From Acidobacteriota bacterium (lineage in GTDB: Bacteria; Acidobacteriota; Terriglobia; Acidiferrales; UBA7541), in the NCBI GenBank assembly GCA_003161195.1, contig PMOV01000102.1, positions 1-7,868 on the forward strand: a DNA stretch of 7,868 nt, in the 5' to 3' direction. Of the stretch, positions 1 through 6,951 are shown one piece after another (the stretch's first letter is position 1; each line of letters opens with the position of its first letter). The notes under the pieces are model-generated. The model was not told the origin of the DNA. It was given only the letters and a program-made list of their open reading frames with translations, and did no database searches. Position numbers and translations under genes: made by a program.

Positions 1-1277
1 AGGATGTCGACTTCGGCGCCGGCCAGGACGCGGATGCCTAATTTTTTGTCGTTGGCGGCGTGCAGGGCTTTGATGTGTTCGGTCATGCGCGATTCGCTCA
101 GGCCGTTGGCGATGGTTACGGATTTGGAATGGTCGGTGATGGCGATGTAGGTGTGGCCCAAAGTTTTTGCGGCTTGGGCCATTTGTTCAATGGACTGCTT
201 GCCGTCGCTGGCGGTGGTGTGCATTTGCAGGTCGCCTTGCACGTCTTTCAGCTCGATTAGTTTCGGCAACTTGTGATTTTCGGCGGATTCGATTTCGCCG
301 GTGTTTTCGCGCATTTCTGGCGGGATATAGTCCAGCTTGAGCTTGGCGTAAATCTCCTGCTCCGTCGTGCCGGCTACGCGCTTCTCGCCCTTGAGCGTGG
401 CCAGGCAATATTCGTTCAGCGTGTAGCCCAGATCGTTGGCGCGGCCGCGCAGTTTGACGTTGTGCTCTTTGGAACCGGTGAAGTAGAGCAGGGCGGCACC
501 GAAATTGTCGCGTTCGAGCAGGCGGACGTCGACTTGCAGGCCGCTATCGAGGGTGAAGCTGACCTTGTTGCCGCCATGGGCGAGGGTCTGGTCAATGCGC
601 GGAAATTTCAAGATGTGTTCGGAGATGGCGTCGATCTTCGCCTGGCCGGTGAAACCTTCGGCGAGGATGAGCAGCAGGTCGAGGTCGCCGACGGTTTCTT
701 TGCCGCGGCGGAGCGAGCCCGCGGGGGTGATGGAATCGATGCCCTGGCCGAAATTCTCGATGTGCAGGATAAGTTCGGCGGCGGCAGCTTGGACGTGATC
801 GCGGCGGAAGCGGCCGGTGGAGCGTTTGAAGGTTTCCACGGCTTTCAGGATGTTTTGTTCGGTCTTTTCGCCGAAGCCTGGGACGTCGCGGAGCTTGCCT
901 TCGCGGGCGAGTTGTTCGACGTCGGCCACGGTGGCGGCGTGAAAATTGGACCACAGGAAGGCGACTTTTTTGGGTCCTAGGGATTGCAGGGTGAGGACTT
1001 CGAGGAGGCTGGCGGGGAATTTTTTCAGGAGTTTTTGGCGGAGGCTATAGTCACCGGTCTTGAGAATTTCCTGGATATGCTCGGCCATGCGGTCGCCGAT
1101 GCCGGGGAGTTCGGTGAGTTTGGCCGGGTCTTTGGCCAGGGCTTCGATGGATTCGTGCATGCCGGCGATCATTTCGGCGGTTTTTTCGTAGCTGCGGTAG
1201 CGGCCGATCATGGCGCCGTCGATTTGCAGGAGTTCGGCGGTTTCGCGGAGGATGCGGGAGAGGGTTTTGTTGTCCAT
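1..1277 (-). CDS. polX: DNA polymerase/3'-5' exonuclease PolX (family X polymerase with PHP domain), C-terminus cut by window edge
   Basis: This is the N-terminal ~425 residues of a bacterial PolX, a cytoplasmic gap-filling repair polymerase with a PHP-type nuclease domain. The start is the ATG at 1277, giving MDNKTLSRIL. Helix-hairpin-helix motifs sit near residues 57-66 (LPGIGDRM) and 132-140 (VPGFGEKTE). The nucleotidyltransferase core has GSLRRG followed by GDLDLL, with metal-binding Asp198 and Asp200; the third carboxylate is Asp250 in LQVDVRLL. A conserved YFTGSKEHN stretch follows, near residues 265-275. The PHP domain begins near residue 348 with GDLQMHTTASDG and continues with ITDHSK (Asp382, His383). 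The first position of the usual H-x-H metal motif is Gln351 instead of His. Bacterial PolX proteins are about 570 residues (from memory), so roughly 145 residues, mostly PHP domain, lie beyond the left edge. No clear Shine-Dalgarno precedes the ATG. The gene is divergent from the TonB-like gene. Identification is secure; activity of the PHP domain cannot be judged from this fragment. Confidence 0.95.
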   Translation of the reverse strand, partial: MDNKTLSRILRETAELLQIDGAMIGRYRSYEKTAEMIAGMHESIEALAKDPAKLTELPGIGDRMAEHIQEILKTGDYSLRQKLLKKFPASLLEVLTLQSLGPKKVAFLWSNFHAATVADVEQLAREGKLRDVPGFGEKTEQNILKAVETFKRSTGRFRRDHVQAAAAELILHIENFGQGIDSITPAGSLRRGKETVGDLDLLLILAEGFTGQAKIDAISEHILKFPRIDQTLAHGGNKVSFTLDSGLQVDVRLLERDNFGAALLYFTGSKEHNVKLRGRANDLGYTLNEYCLATLKGEKRVAGTTEQEIYAKLKLDYIPPEMRENTGEIESAENHKLPKLIELKDVQGDLQMHTTASDGKQSIEQMAQAAKTLGHTYIAITDHSKSVTIANGLSESRMTEHIKALHAANDKKLGIRVLAGAEVDI

Positions 1278-1286
1278 GGCGAGGAC

Positions 1287-1292
1287 AGTATA
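1287..1292 (-). promoter_or_regulatory. Possible -10 box (TATACT) for polX, leaderless or very short leader
   Basis: On the minus strand, TATACT lies 9 bases before the polX ATG at 1277. It matches the sigma70 consensus at 5 of 6 positions. Transcription from it would begin almost at the ATG, which fits the lack of a Shine-Dalgarno sequence and suggests a leaderless or near-leaderless mRNA. No good -35 hexamer lies 16-18 bases upstream, so this is a weak call. Confidence 0.3.
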
Positions 1293-1570
1293 AACCGGGA
1301 GTGGGGTGAGGAGTGCGGTTTGGAAAGCAAGGGCGGCCGGCCACCGGGCGGTTGTAGGAGCTACGGATGAGACCTCGGTGGAGTTAAAAGAAGCCGCCAA
1401 TACGGAGATTCATCCCACAAAACCCGCCGGATGGAGAAGCGTTGGCGTTCCCAGAAAAACCTGGGCGGAAGGACAGGTGCGGGCAGTACGTATGGCCTAT
1501 TGTGCGGAACGGGGGCGGCGACGAATATCGTGTCAGGGCCGGCAGGCTTGGTAACGGCCCGGTGGCACGG

Positions 1571-1580
1571 GGGAAGTACA
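1571..1580 (+). promoter_or_regulatory. Shine-Dalgarno-like site that favours the GTG start at 1581
   Basis: The bases before the GTG read GGGGGAAGTACA, with the G-rich core starting just before 1571. This purine block sits about 4-6 bases from the GTG, a workable ribosome-binding distance. The competing ATG at 1431 is preceded by CCCGCCGG and has no purine-rich site. This decides the start in favour of 1581, though not conclusively. Confidence 0.5.
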
Positions 1581-3530
1581 GTGAGCGCGATTGCTGAGGC
1601 GAATACGACGGTATCGTGGTTTGCGCGCGCGGACCGGACTTTAAATAGCCGGCCGGATGCGCTGGAAGTGCCCGTGGAAGTGAGTGGCACGCGTGCGACG
1701 GATGTTGCGGCAGCGCGCGAACTGTTTACCGAGGCGACGCACACGACGTTGGTGTTTGCGGACGGCGCGGTGGTGCGGCTTACGGCGGCGGTGGTCGTGG
1801 GGCAGCTTTTATTTGTGCGGCATGAGCGGACGCAGCGGGAGCTGGTGACGCGGGTGCTGCGGCAGCGGCGGGGCAGCGCGGCGAGCGCGTACGTGGAACT
1901 CGAATTTACGGAGTCGGCGCCGGATTTTTGGGCTGAGGATTTGGTGTTGGCTGCGGCCGCGAGCGCCGGCGAGGATGCGGCGACCAACACGGCGATCGGT
2001 CAGCCGAGTGCGAGCTTGCCAGCGCCCGCGCACCTTGCCGTGGCTAGCCGCCCGGAAGGCCAAGGCACCGACCCCAACGATTTATCGCTTCGCGAGGATG
2101 ACGCTACGGAGAGCTATGAGTTGCTGAACGATGGCGGGTCGGAAACGACTTCCGCTAAAGTACAGGGCGCGCAAGTAAACCATGCGGAAGCGGCGGGTAC
2201 GGGAGCGAGTGGCGCGGGATATGAGTTAGAGGACAGCCATCCAGCAGATGGGCACGCGACGACGAGCCAGCCCGTCGAGGAACAGGCCGCTGCGTCGTCT
2301 TTTAGGATGCCGGACGAAACGGAAGTGGCGCGCTTACGCGGCGAGCTGGATGCCATGCGCGCGCAGATGAGCGCGGTGCTCGAGCAGACACAGGCGACGG
2401 TGAGCAGCCGAGCGACGGATGGAGCGCACGAGGCGGCGGCCGAAACACCGGCGAACGAGACGGCGAAACTTTCGGAAGATTTGGCGCAGATGTTTGCGGG
2501 GATACAGGGCGAATCGGAGGCCGAACCATCGACCGCGCCTGCGGCCGGACCAGCGCGTACGCCTGCGGCCGCGAAGCCAACGTTTGCGCCGCCGATTGTG
2601 GCCAATCCAGCGGTGACATCGGATGAATTTGCCAAGGAACTGGACCGGCTGAACCGCGCGCGAAAACAGGGCGTCAGCGTGGAGGAGTTGGAAGACGAAC
2701 TGTCCGCCGTGGCCGAAAGCGATGAGAAAAACGAGTCCGCGGCCGATGCAGGGGACGCACTGCCCGAAGAAGCAGACGACGAGGGGCACGCGGGCGAGAG
2801 CAAACCGAAAAAAGCTGTTGCGGTCATGGGGCTTTCCGGCGCAGCGGCGATTGGGAACAGAAATACGGTGCGGATTGCGCTGATTGCGGCGGTATTGTTG
2901 GTGGCGCTGCTGGGCGGCGTGGCGTACTGGAAGGGGCTTGGCGGTGGCGGCGCAATGGCGGGAGGCGTAAACGGGGTGTCGACCCCATTCGCTGGAGGCG
3001 GTGTGTTGCGGCCGCTCGCAAAGAACGCGGCGGCGGATGACGCGGGTGCGACAGAGTCGGATGCGTCGAATGGCGCAGCGGCGGACAATTCGACGGTGTC
3101 GCCCGGCGCTGAGGCTGGTGCGCAAAATGTTGCGGGCGCGGCGGGCGAACGCGCGAACGCGCGAACGCGCGAGGCCGGCGCGCTGCAGACAGCGGCGAGG
3201 TATCTGCGGGGAGCGGTGCAGGGCGGAGAGACGGCGGCGCCTGCCGAAGAATCCGGAGAAGGCTATGAGCCGCCCAAAGTTATAAAAGCGGTGAATGCCG
3301 TGCCACCTCCCGAAGCGGTGCAGAATTTTGTTACCGGCGACGTGAAGTTCAATGCGCTGATCGATGCGAGCGGGAAGGTGGCTACCGCGGAAGTGCTCTC
3401 CGGGCCGGAACCGCTGCGGGCCGCGGCGCTGGAGGCGCTAAAGAAGTATCAGTACAAGGCTGCCACTAAGAATGGGCAGGCGGTGGCGGGGCATGTGGTG
3501 GTGGCGGTGAAGTTTTGGTATGAGCCGTAG
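1581..3530 (+). CDS. TonB C-terminal domain protein with N-terminal PilZ-like domain
   Basis: This predicted inner-membrane protein of 649 residues has a single internal anchor. Residues ~19-120 look like the degenerate PilZ-type domain common in Acidobacteria: RTLNSR, then EVPVEVSG, ELFTEATHT, a Gly-Gln-Leu turn, and YVELEF. The canonical c-di-GMP motifs are not intact, so ligand binding is doubtful. Residues ~121-420 are Ala/Glu-rich and low-complexity, with likely coiled coils near 245-280 and 348-382. A transmembrane helix spans ~431-450 (RIALIAAVLLVALLGG). A disordered Ala/Gly-rich stretch follows, then a TonB-type domain at ~573-649 (VKFNALIDASGKV, LRAAALEALKKYQY, VVVAVKFWYEP). TonB proteins couple ExbBD proton-motive energy to outer-membrane receptors, but most have an N-terminal anchor; here about 430 residues would stay cytoplasmic. 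No exbB or exbD gene is in view. I chose the GTG because GGGGGAAG lies just upstream and the PilZ-like region begins shortly after. The in-frame ATG at 1431 adds 50 uncharacteristic residues and lacks a ribosome site. A 3.5-copy 8-bp repeat lies at 3145-3172. Confidence 0.85.
   Translation: MSAIAEANTTVSWFARADRTLNSRPDALEVPVEVSGTRATDVAAARELFTEATHTTLVFADGAVVRLTAAVVVGQLLFVRHERTQRELVTRVLRQRRGSAASAYVELEFTESAPDFWAEDLVLAAAASAGEDAATNTAIGQPSASLPAPAHLAVASRPEGQGTDPNDLSLREDDATESYELLNDGGSETTSAKVQGAQVNHAEAAGTGASGAGYELEDSHPADGHATTSQPVEEQAAASSFRMPDETEVARLRGELDAMRAQMSAVLEQTQATVSSRATDGAHEAAAETPANETAKLSEDLAQMFAGIQGESEAEPSTAPAAGPARTPAAAKPTFAPPIVANPAVTSDEFAKELDRLNRARKQGVSVEELEDELSAVAESDEKNESAADAGDALPEEADDEGHAGESKPKKAVAVMGLSGAAAIGNRNTVRIALIAAVLLVALLGGVAYWKGLGGGGAMAGGVNGVSTPFAGGGVLRPLAKNAAADDAGATESDASNGAAADNSTVSPGAEAGAQNVAGAAGERANARTREAGALQTAARYLRGAVQGGETAAPAEESGEGYEPPKVIKAVNAVPPPEAVQNFVTGDVKFNALIDASGKVATAEVLSGPEPLRAAALEALKKYQYKAATKNGQAVAGHVVVAVKFWYEP
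3145..3172 (+). repeat. Tandem 8-bp repeat GCGAACGC x3.5 inside the TonB-like gene
   Basis: Three perfect head-to-tail copies of GCGAACGC are followed by a half copy (GCGA). The repeat encodes part of the disordered linker (ERANARTRE) between the transmembrane helix and the TonB domain. The unit is not a multiple of three, so gain or loss of one copy shifts the frame before the TonB domain. Confidence 0.9.
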
Positions 3531-3601
3531 GACGCGGCGGCGCGATTGCGTTTGTTGCCTACAAGAGAAGAGTAAGGCCAAGGCCGAAGTCGAGGGCCCA
3601 G

Positions 3602-3684
3602 TACAAAGTCAAAAGCACAGGCGCCCGCCTCCCCGGTTTTCACTGGGGCAGGCAGAAGGCGGCCTCTACGAAGTCAAAATCACA
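3602..3684 (+). repeat. Pair of 18-bp near-identical direct repeats flanking a hairpin
   Basis: Bases 3602-3619 (TACAAAGTCAAAAGCACA) and 3667-3684 (TACGAAGTCAAAATCACA) match at 16 of 18 positions and lie 65 bases apart. Between them is the GC-rich hairpin at 3627-3653. They occupy the convergent gap between two gene ends. The layout resembles a dispersed intergenic element, but only one copy is visible here. Confidence 0.6.
3627..3653. terminator. Hairpin between convergent genes, possible bidirectional terminator
   Basis: GCCTCCCCGG and CTGGGGCAGGC pair into a ten-base-pair stem with one bulged base and one G-T pair around a TTTTCA loop. It lies about 100 bases after the plus-strand stop (3530) and about 45 bases after the minus-strand stop (3698). 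No run of T follows on either strand, so it is not a canonical intrinsic terminator. CCGCCT (from 3625) can alternatively pair with AGGCGG (3657-3662). Confidence 0.3.
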
Positions 3685-3697
3685 ATCGAAAACAACG

Positions 3698-6600
3698 CTA
3701 GAACGCGGATGCGGCTTGTCGCATTTGCTCGTCGTTGGGGAACATGCGCATACCTTTGCCGAGGACAGCCTTGGCGGCGCGACGATCACCGAGGAGCAGG
3801 TCGATGCCGGCCAGGGAGCGAAACGTTGTGGCGTCGTAGTTGGGATAAAGACGAATGACCACTTCGAAGTGCGGACGCGCTTCGAGGTAGCGGCCGGATT
3901 CGCGGTAAAGCTCCCCCATTTCCAAATGACAGGCGTAGCTGTAGGGATCCTTGGCCAGACCGCGCTGCAGTACGGGCTCGGCTGCTTTAGGCTCGGCTAG
4001 TTTTATCCAGATGGCGGCGAGGCGGCAGTATTCCGAGGCCGGCGGATCCGGCATTAGGGTCATGCGATTGAGTTGCGCTAGGAGCGCGATGCGATAGTCG
4101 TCGCGGGCGGCGGCGAATTCCATTTCGTCGGTGAGCGCGGGAAGATAGCGCGGGTGGTGGGCGAGGATTTGGTCGATGAGGGCGCGGGCGGCGTCGTTTT
4201 CGTTGAGCTTTTCTTCCACGGTGGCTAGCCAGTGCATGGTTTCGGGATTGTCGGGGGCTTGTTGCAGCGCGGATTGCAGGGCGGATTTGGCCTCCAGGAG
4301 ATGACCTTGCATATAGCTCAGGCGGCCGAGGAGTAGATCGCGCTGGGAGGAAGGCGGCTCTGTAGGAATGGATTTTAGTAGAAGCTCGGCGTTTTGTAGA
4401 TCGCCGAGATCAAGCGCGGTGCTGGTGGCGGCTTCGCGGGCGCGCGGGATTTCGTCGGGCGCGAGCGCGGCGGGCAGTGGGCCACTGCGGAATTGCGCGA
4501 TGAGGTCGTGGTTATCGTGCGAGAGGTCCGGTTGCAAGACGGTTTCGGGCGCGTGGTATTCGAGGAGCGTGCGGTCGTCGGTGTTGATGTCGCCGCCGCG
4601 CGCGAGATGGCGGACTTCGTTGTCGTCGAGCAGGAAATAGGCGATGAGGCCGGAGGGTTGGTGGACGTCCATGGCGGTGAAGTCGTCGTGGAGTGGCGGA
4701 TTGGTCCAGAGTTGACGGAGGCGCGCGAAATCGAGTGGGGCAGATTCGGTGCGCGCGAAGAGCAGCAAGTCTGGACCCTCGGCGCGCCATAGAGTTACTT
4801 CGGGGAAATGCGGGGCCAGCGTGGCGATGATCATGCGGAGGTCTGCCGGGGCGAGGGAATAGGACTGCACCCACTGCACAAATTTTCCGCCGGGATTTAG
4901 TTGCTGGCGGACGGCGGCGTAAAACTCCGTGGTGAAGAGCGTGGCGATGCCGGCGATCCAGGGATTGGAAGGCTCGGAGATGATGAGGTCGTATTTTTCG
5001 CGGGAAGTGAGCAGGAAGGTGCGGGCGTCTTCGAAATAAATGTGCAGGCGGGGATCGTTCAGCACGCCGCGATTGAGGCTGGAGAGATAGGGTGCGGCGC
5101 GGAGGACGGCGGGCTCGATTTCAACGCAATCGATGCGCGCGACGTTGGGATAGCGCGCGACGGCGGAGGCGGTCATGCCGCTGCCGAAGCCTATGATGAG
5201 GACACGTTTGGGCGCGGGGTCGAAGGCGGCGCCGAGGTGGCCGAGGAGGAGTTGAGTGCGCGCGTCGCCGGTGGAGGCGTCGACCTTGCCGTTGATGCGC
5301 AGGGCGACGTAATTGTCGGAGCGGAAGACCGCGACGGAAGCGTTGGCGCCGTCTGTGAAGAAGACTAAGTCGTTGGTGGCGGCGACGTCTTGCAGATTGA
5401 GCAGGCCTTGATAGGAATTGCCGTAGAGGACGGCGGAGAGGGAGAGGAGGCTCGGGTTGTTGAAGAAGCTCGCTCTGGACATAAGGATTGCCAGCGCGAC
5501 TAGGACGGCGTTGGACAGCAAGGGCAGAAGTTTGCGTTTGGGTTGCGCTTGGCGAAGCTCTAATGCTAGGGCCAACAAGAGATTGGCTGCGGCTGCGACG
5601 ACAATGGTGCGAAACGGACCGAGGCGAGGGACTAGGTAGAAACCGGTTAGCAGGCAGCCGATGATTGCGCCGGCCGTGTTGGCGGCGTAGGCGCGACCGA
5701 CTTGGCTGGAGTTACTTTGGCCGCCATCGCCGTAACGGACATCGGAAGTTTCCTGAGCATTGTTGGCTACCAGCAGAATGACGGCGGGAAAATTAAAACC
5801 GAAGACGGTGGCGACCGGGAGTACCGCGAGCGCGCTGGTGAGGAACTGCGCGAACAGCAAGCCGCCGAAGGAGTTGTGCGTGGCGCGTAGCAGGGGTGGA
5901 ATGATGGCGGGGGTCCAGTGGAATAGCGCGAGAGAGGATAGGGCGGCGACAGCGGTCCAGGTTTGCGTGCGCGAGAATGTTGTGGTGGTTACTGGCGAGC
6001 CGTGTCGCGCGACGAAGCGTTCGAACGCGGCGCTGCCTAGCACGGTGCCGAGGAGAAATGTCGCCAGCATTAGCGTGAAGGCGTAGGTGGAGCTGCTGAT
6101 GGTGACGGAAAGGAGGCGGGTCCAGGCGATTTCGTAGGCGAAGGCGGTTGCGCCCACGATGGCGAACAGCGCCAGGAGGAAATTTTGCGAAGTGGCGGGC
6201 GGATGAGCCGGCACTGCGCGCTGTGATTGCGATGTGCGAGCTTGCTCTGTCGGACATGGCTGCTGCTGTGGCACACCGGCCCTTCCTGCGTCAGGGTAAG
6301 CAAGAGTGCCGGCGCCACTGGCGGCGAAGCGCGCGATTAGGCCTGCCGCTATGTTCAGAGCCACTGCGCAGGCCACCGTTATGCGCAGGCCGAACGCGGG
6401 CAGTAGGAGGAACCCGGAGAGCAACGTGCCGGCGACCGCGCCGAGCGTGTTGACCCAGTAGAGTTGACTGACGCGGGCGCCCAAGTCGGCGGAGTGACGC
6501 GAGACCGCGCGCACCAGCACCGGCAGCGTGCCGCCCATTAGAAATGTGGGCACGAACAGAACGGCGGCAGCGCCCACGAATCGTAGCGCTGGCACGAGCG

Positions 6601-6946
6601 GTTGCAGGGTAGTGACGCGCGGATACGCGATGTTATAGAGCCAACTCACGCAGGCTAAACCGGCCAGCGAAAGCGCACCGGTCGCCGCGAGCGAAAACTC
6701 GATCCGGGAATACAGCAGAATAGCCGCGTCGTGGTGCGACGATCTTCGTCCGAACCAGCCGCTGCCGGCCGCGAGGCCCGCCATGAACACCGCCAGCACG
6801 ATGGCGATGGCGTAGACGGTGTGCCCGAAGATTAGCCCGAGGGATTTGACCCACGCCACCTGATAGATCAGTCCGGCCACGCCGGAGAGAAAGAAACACG
6901 CGAGGACCCGAAGGAGGATGACGCGGGAAGCTGACTGCGTGGTCAT
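3698..6946 (-). CDS. Fused polytopic membrane / spermidine-synthase-like protein with C-terminal TPRs
   Basis: This 1082-residue inner-membrane protein belongs to the 'fused MFS/spermidine synthase' type. Residues ~8-205 and ~254-490 form two blocks of membrane helices, joined by a polar Pro/Gln/Ser-rich loop at 206-253. Both blocks begin with similar motifs (SGVAGLIYQVAWVKSLGLIFG and GATAFAYEIAWTRLLSV), so the membrane part looks internally duplicated. Residues ~505-800 are a Rossmann-type spermidine-synthase fold: GFGSG at 586-590 for the adenosyl substrate, the acidic residue in CVEIEP (Glu609), EDAR at 639-642, and SEPSNPW at 657-663 where true aminopropyltransferases carry an Asp-containing DxTDP-type motif. 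Residues ~840-1080 hold several TPRs. The substrate is unknown; ordinary spermidine synthesis is not supported by the active-site motif. I start at the ATG at 6946, five bases after the upstream gene's stop; a TTG at 6955 overlapping that stop would add three residues. It is probably cotranscribed with the ABM-like gene. Confidence 0.9.
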   Translation of the reverse strand: MTTQSASRVILLRVLACFFLSGVAGLIYQVAWVKSLGLIFGHTVYAIAIVLAVFMAGLAAGSGWFGRRSSHHDAAILLYSRIEFSLAATGALSLAGLACVSWLYNIAYPRVTTLQPLVPALRFVGAAAVLFVPTFLMGGTLPVLVRAVSRHSADLGARVSQLYWVNTLGAVAGTLLSGFLLLPAFGLRITVACAVALNIAAGLIARFAASGAGTLAYPDAGRAGVPQQQPCPTEQARTSQSQRAVPAHPPATSQNFLLALFAIVGATAFAYEIAWTRLLSVTISSSTYAFTLMLATFLLGTVLGSAAFERFVARHGSPVTTTTFSRTQTWTAVAALSSLALFHWTPAIIPPLLRATHNSFGGLLFAQFLTSALAVLPVATVFGFNFPAVILLVANNAQETSDVRYGDGGQSNSSQVGRAYAANTAGAIIGCLLTGFYLVPRLGPFRTIVVAAAANLLLALALELRQAQPKRKLLPLLSNAVLVALAILMSRASFFNNPSLLSLSAVLYGNSYQGLLNLQDVAATNDLVFFTDGANASVAVFRSDNYVALRINGKVDASTGDARTQLLLGHLGAAFDPAPKRVLIIGFGSGMTASAVARYPNVARIDCVEIEPAVLRAAPYLSSLNRGVLNDPRLHIYFEDARTFLLTSREKYDLIISEPSNPWIAGIATLFTTEFYAAVRQQLNPGGKFVQWVQSYSLAPADLRMIIATLAPHFPEVTLWRAEGPDLLLFARTESAPLDFARLRQLWTNPPLHDDFTAMDVHQPSGLIAYFLLDDNEVRHLARGGDINTDDRTLLEYHAPETVLQPDLSHDNHDLIAQFRSGPLPAALAPDEIPRAREAATSTALDLGDLQNAELLLKSIPTEPPSSQRDLLLGRLSYMQGHLLEAKSALQSALQQAPDNPETMHWLATVEEKLNENDAARALIDQILAHHPRYLPALTDEMEFAAARDDYRIALLAQLNRMTLMPDPPASEYCRLAAIWIKLAEPKAAEPVLQRGLAKDPYSYACHLEMGELYRESGRYLEARPHFEVVIRLYPNYDATTFRSLAGIDLLLGDRRAAKAVLGKGMRMFPNDEQMRQAASAF

Positions 6947-6951
6947 CGTAC

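Larger units (their letters stand above)
1278..1580. other. Divergent intergenic region between polX and the TonB-like gene
   Basis: These roughly 300 bases separate two divergent genes. I see the TATACT box for polX near its left end, and a GGGGGAAG Shine-Dalgarno-like stretch before the GTG at 1581 at its right end. A small hairpin (CCCAG/CTGGG with a six-base A-rich loop) spans 1450-1465. No convincing plus-strand -35/-10 pair was found. Short open frames here, including the in-frame ATG at 1431, have no ribosome site and no recognisable protein sequence. If translation did start at 1431, the non-coding part would shrink to 1278-1430. Confidence 0.5.

Noticed and set aside
273..980. Long plus-strand open frame opposite polX
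   Set aside because: A shadow of the PolX reading frame in GC-rich DNA; the minus strand encodes clear polymerase motifs across the same bases.
1450..1465. Hairpin CCCAG/CTGGG in the divergent intergenic region
   Set aside because: A five-base-pair stem without a T run or flanking conservation; too weak to call a terminator or regulator.
1306..1554. Short plus-strand open frame in the polX/TonB-like intergenic region
   Set aside because: No recognisable protein features and no ribosome site; it overlaps the upstream region of the TonB-like gene in another frame.
1431..1580. N-terminal extension of the TonB-like protein from the in-frame ATG at 1431
   Set aside because: The 50 added residues have unusual composition and no domain similarity I recognise, and the ATG lacks a Shine-Dalgarno sequence, while the GTG at 1581 has one. 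Kept only as an alternative.
2114..3088. 324-residue minus-strand open frame opposite the TonB-like gene
   Set aside because: Low-complexity Ala/Ser/Pro sequence, the typical antisense shadow of an Ala/Glu-rich GC-rich gene; no motifs.
4901..5368. Plus-strand open frame opposite the SpeE-like domain
   Set aside because: Gly/Ala/Glu/Asp-rich shadow of a strongly supported minus-strand gene.
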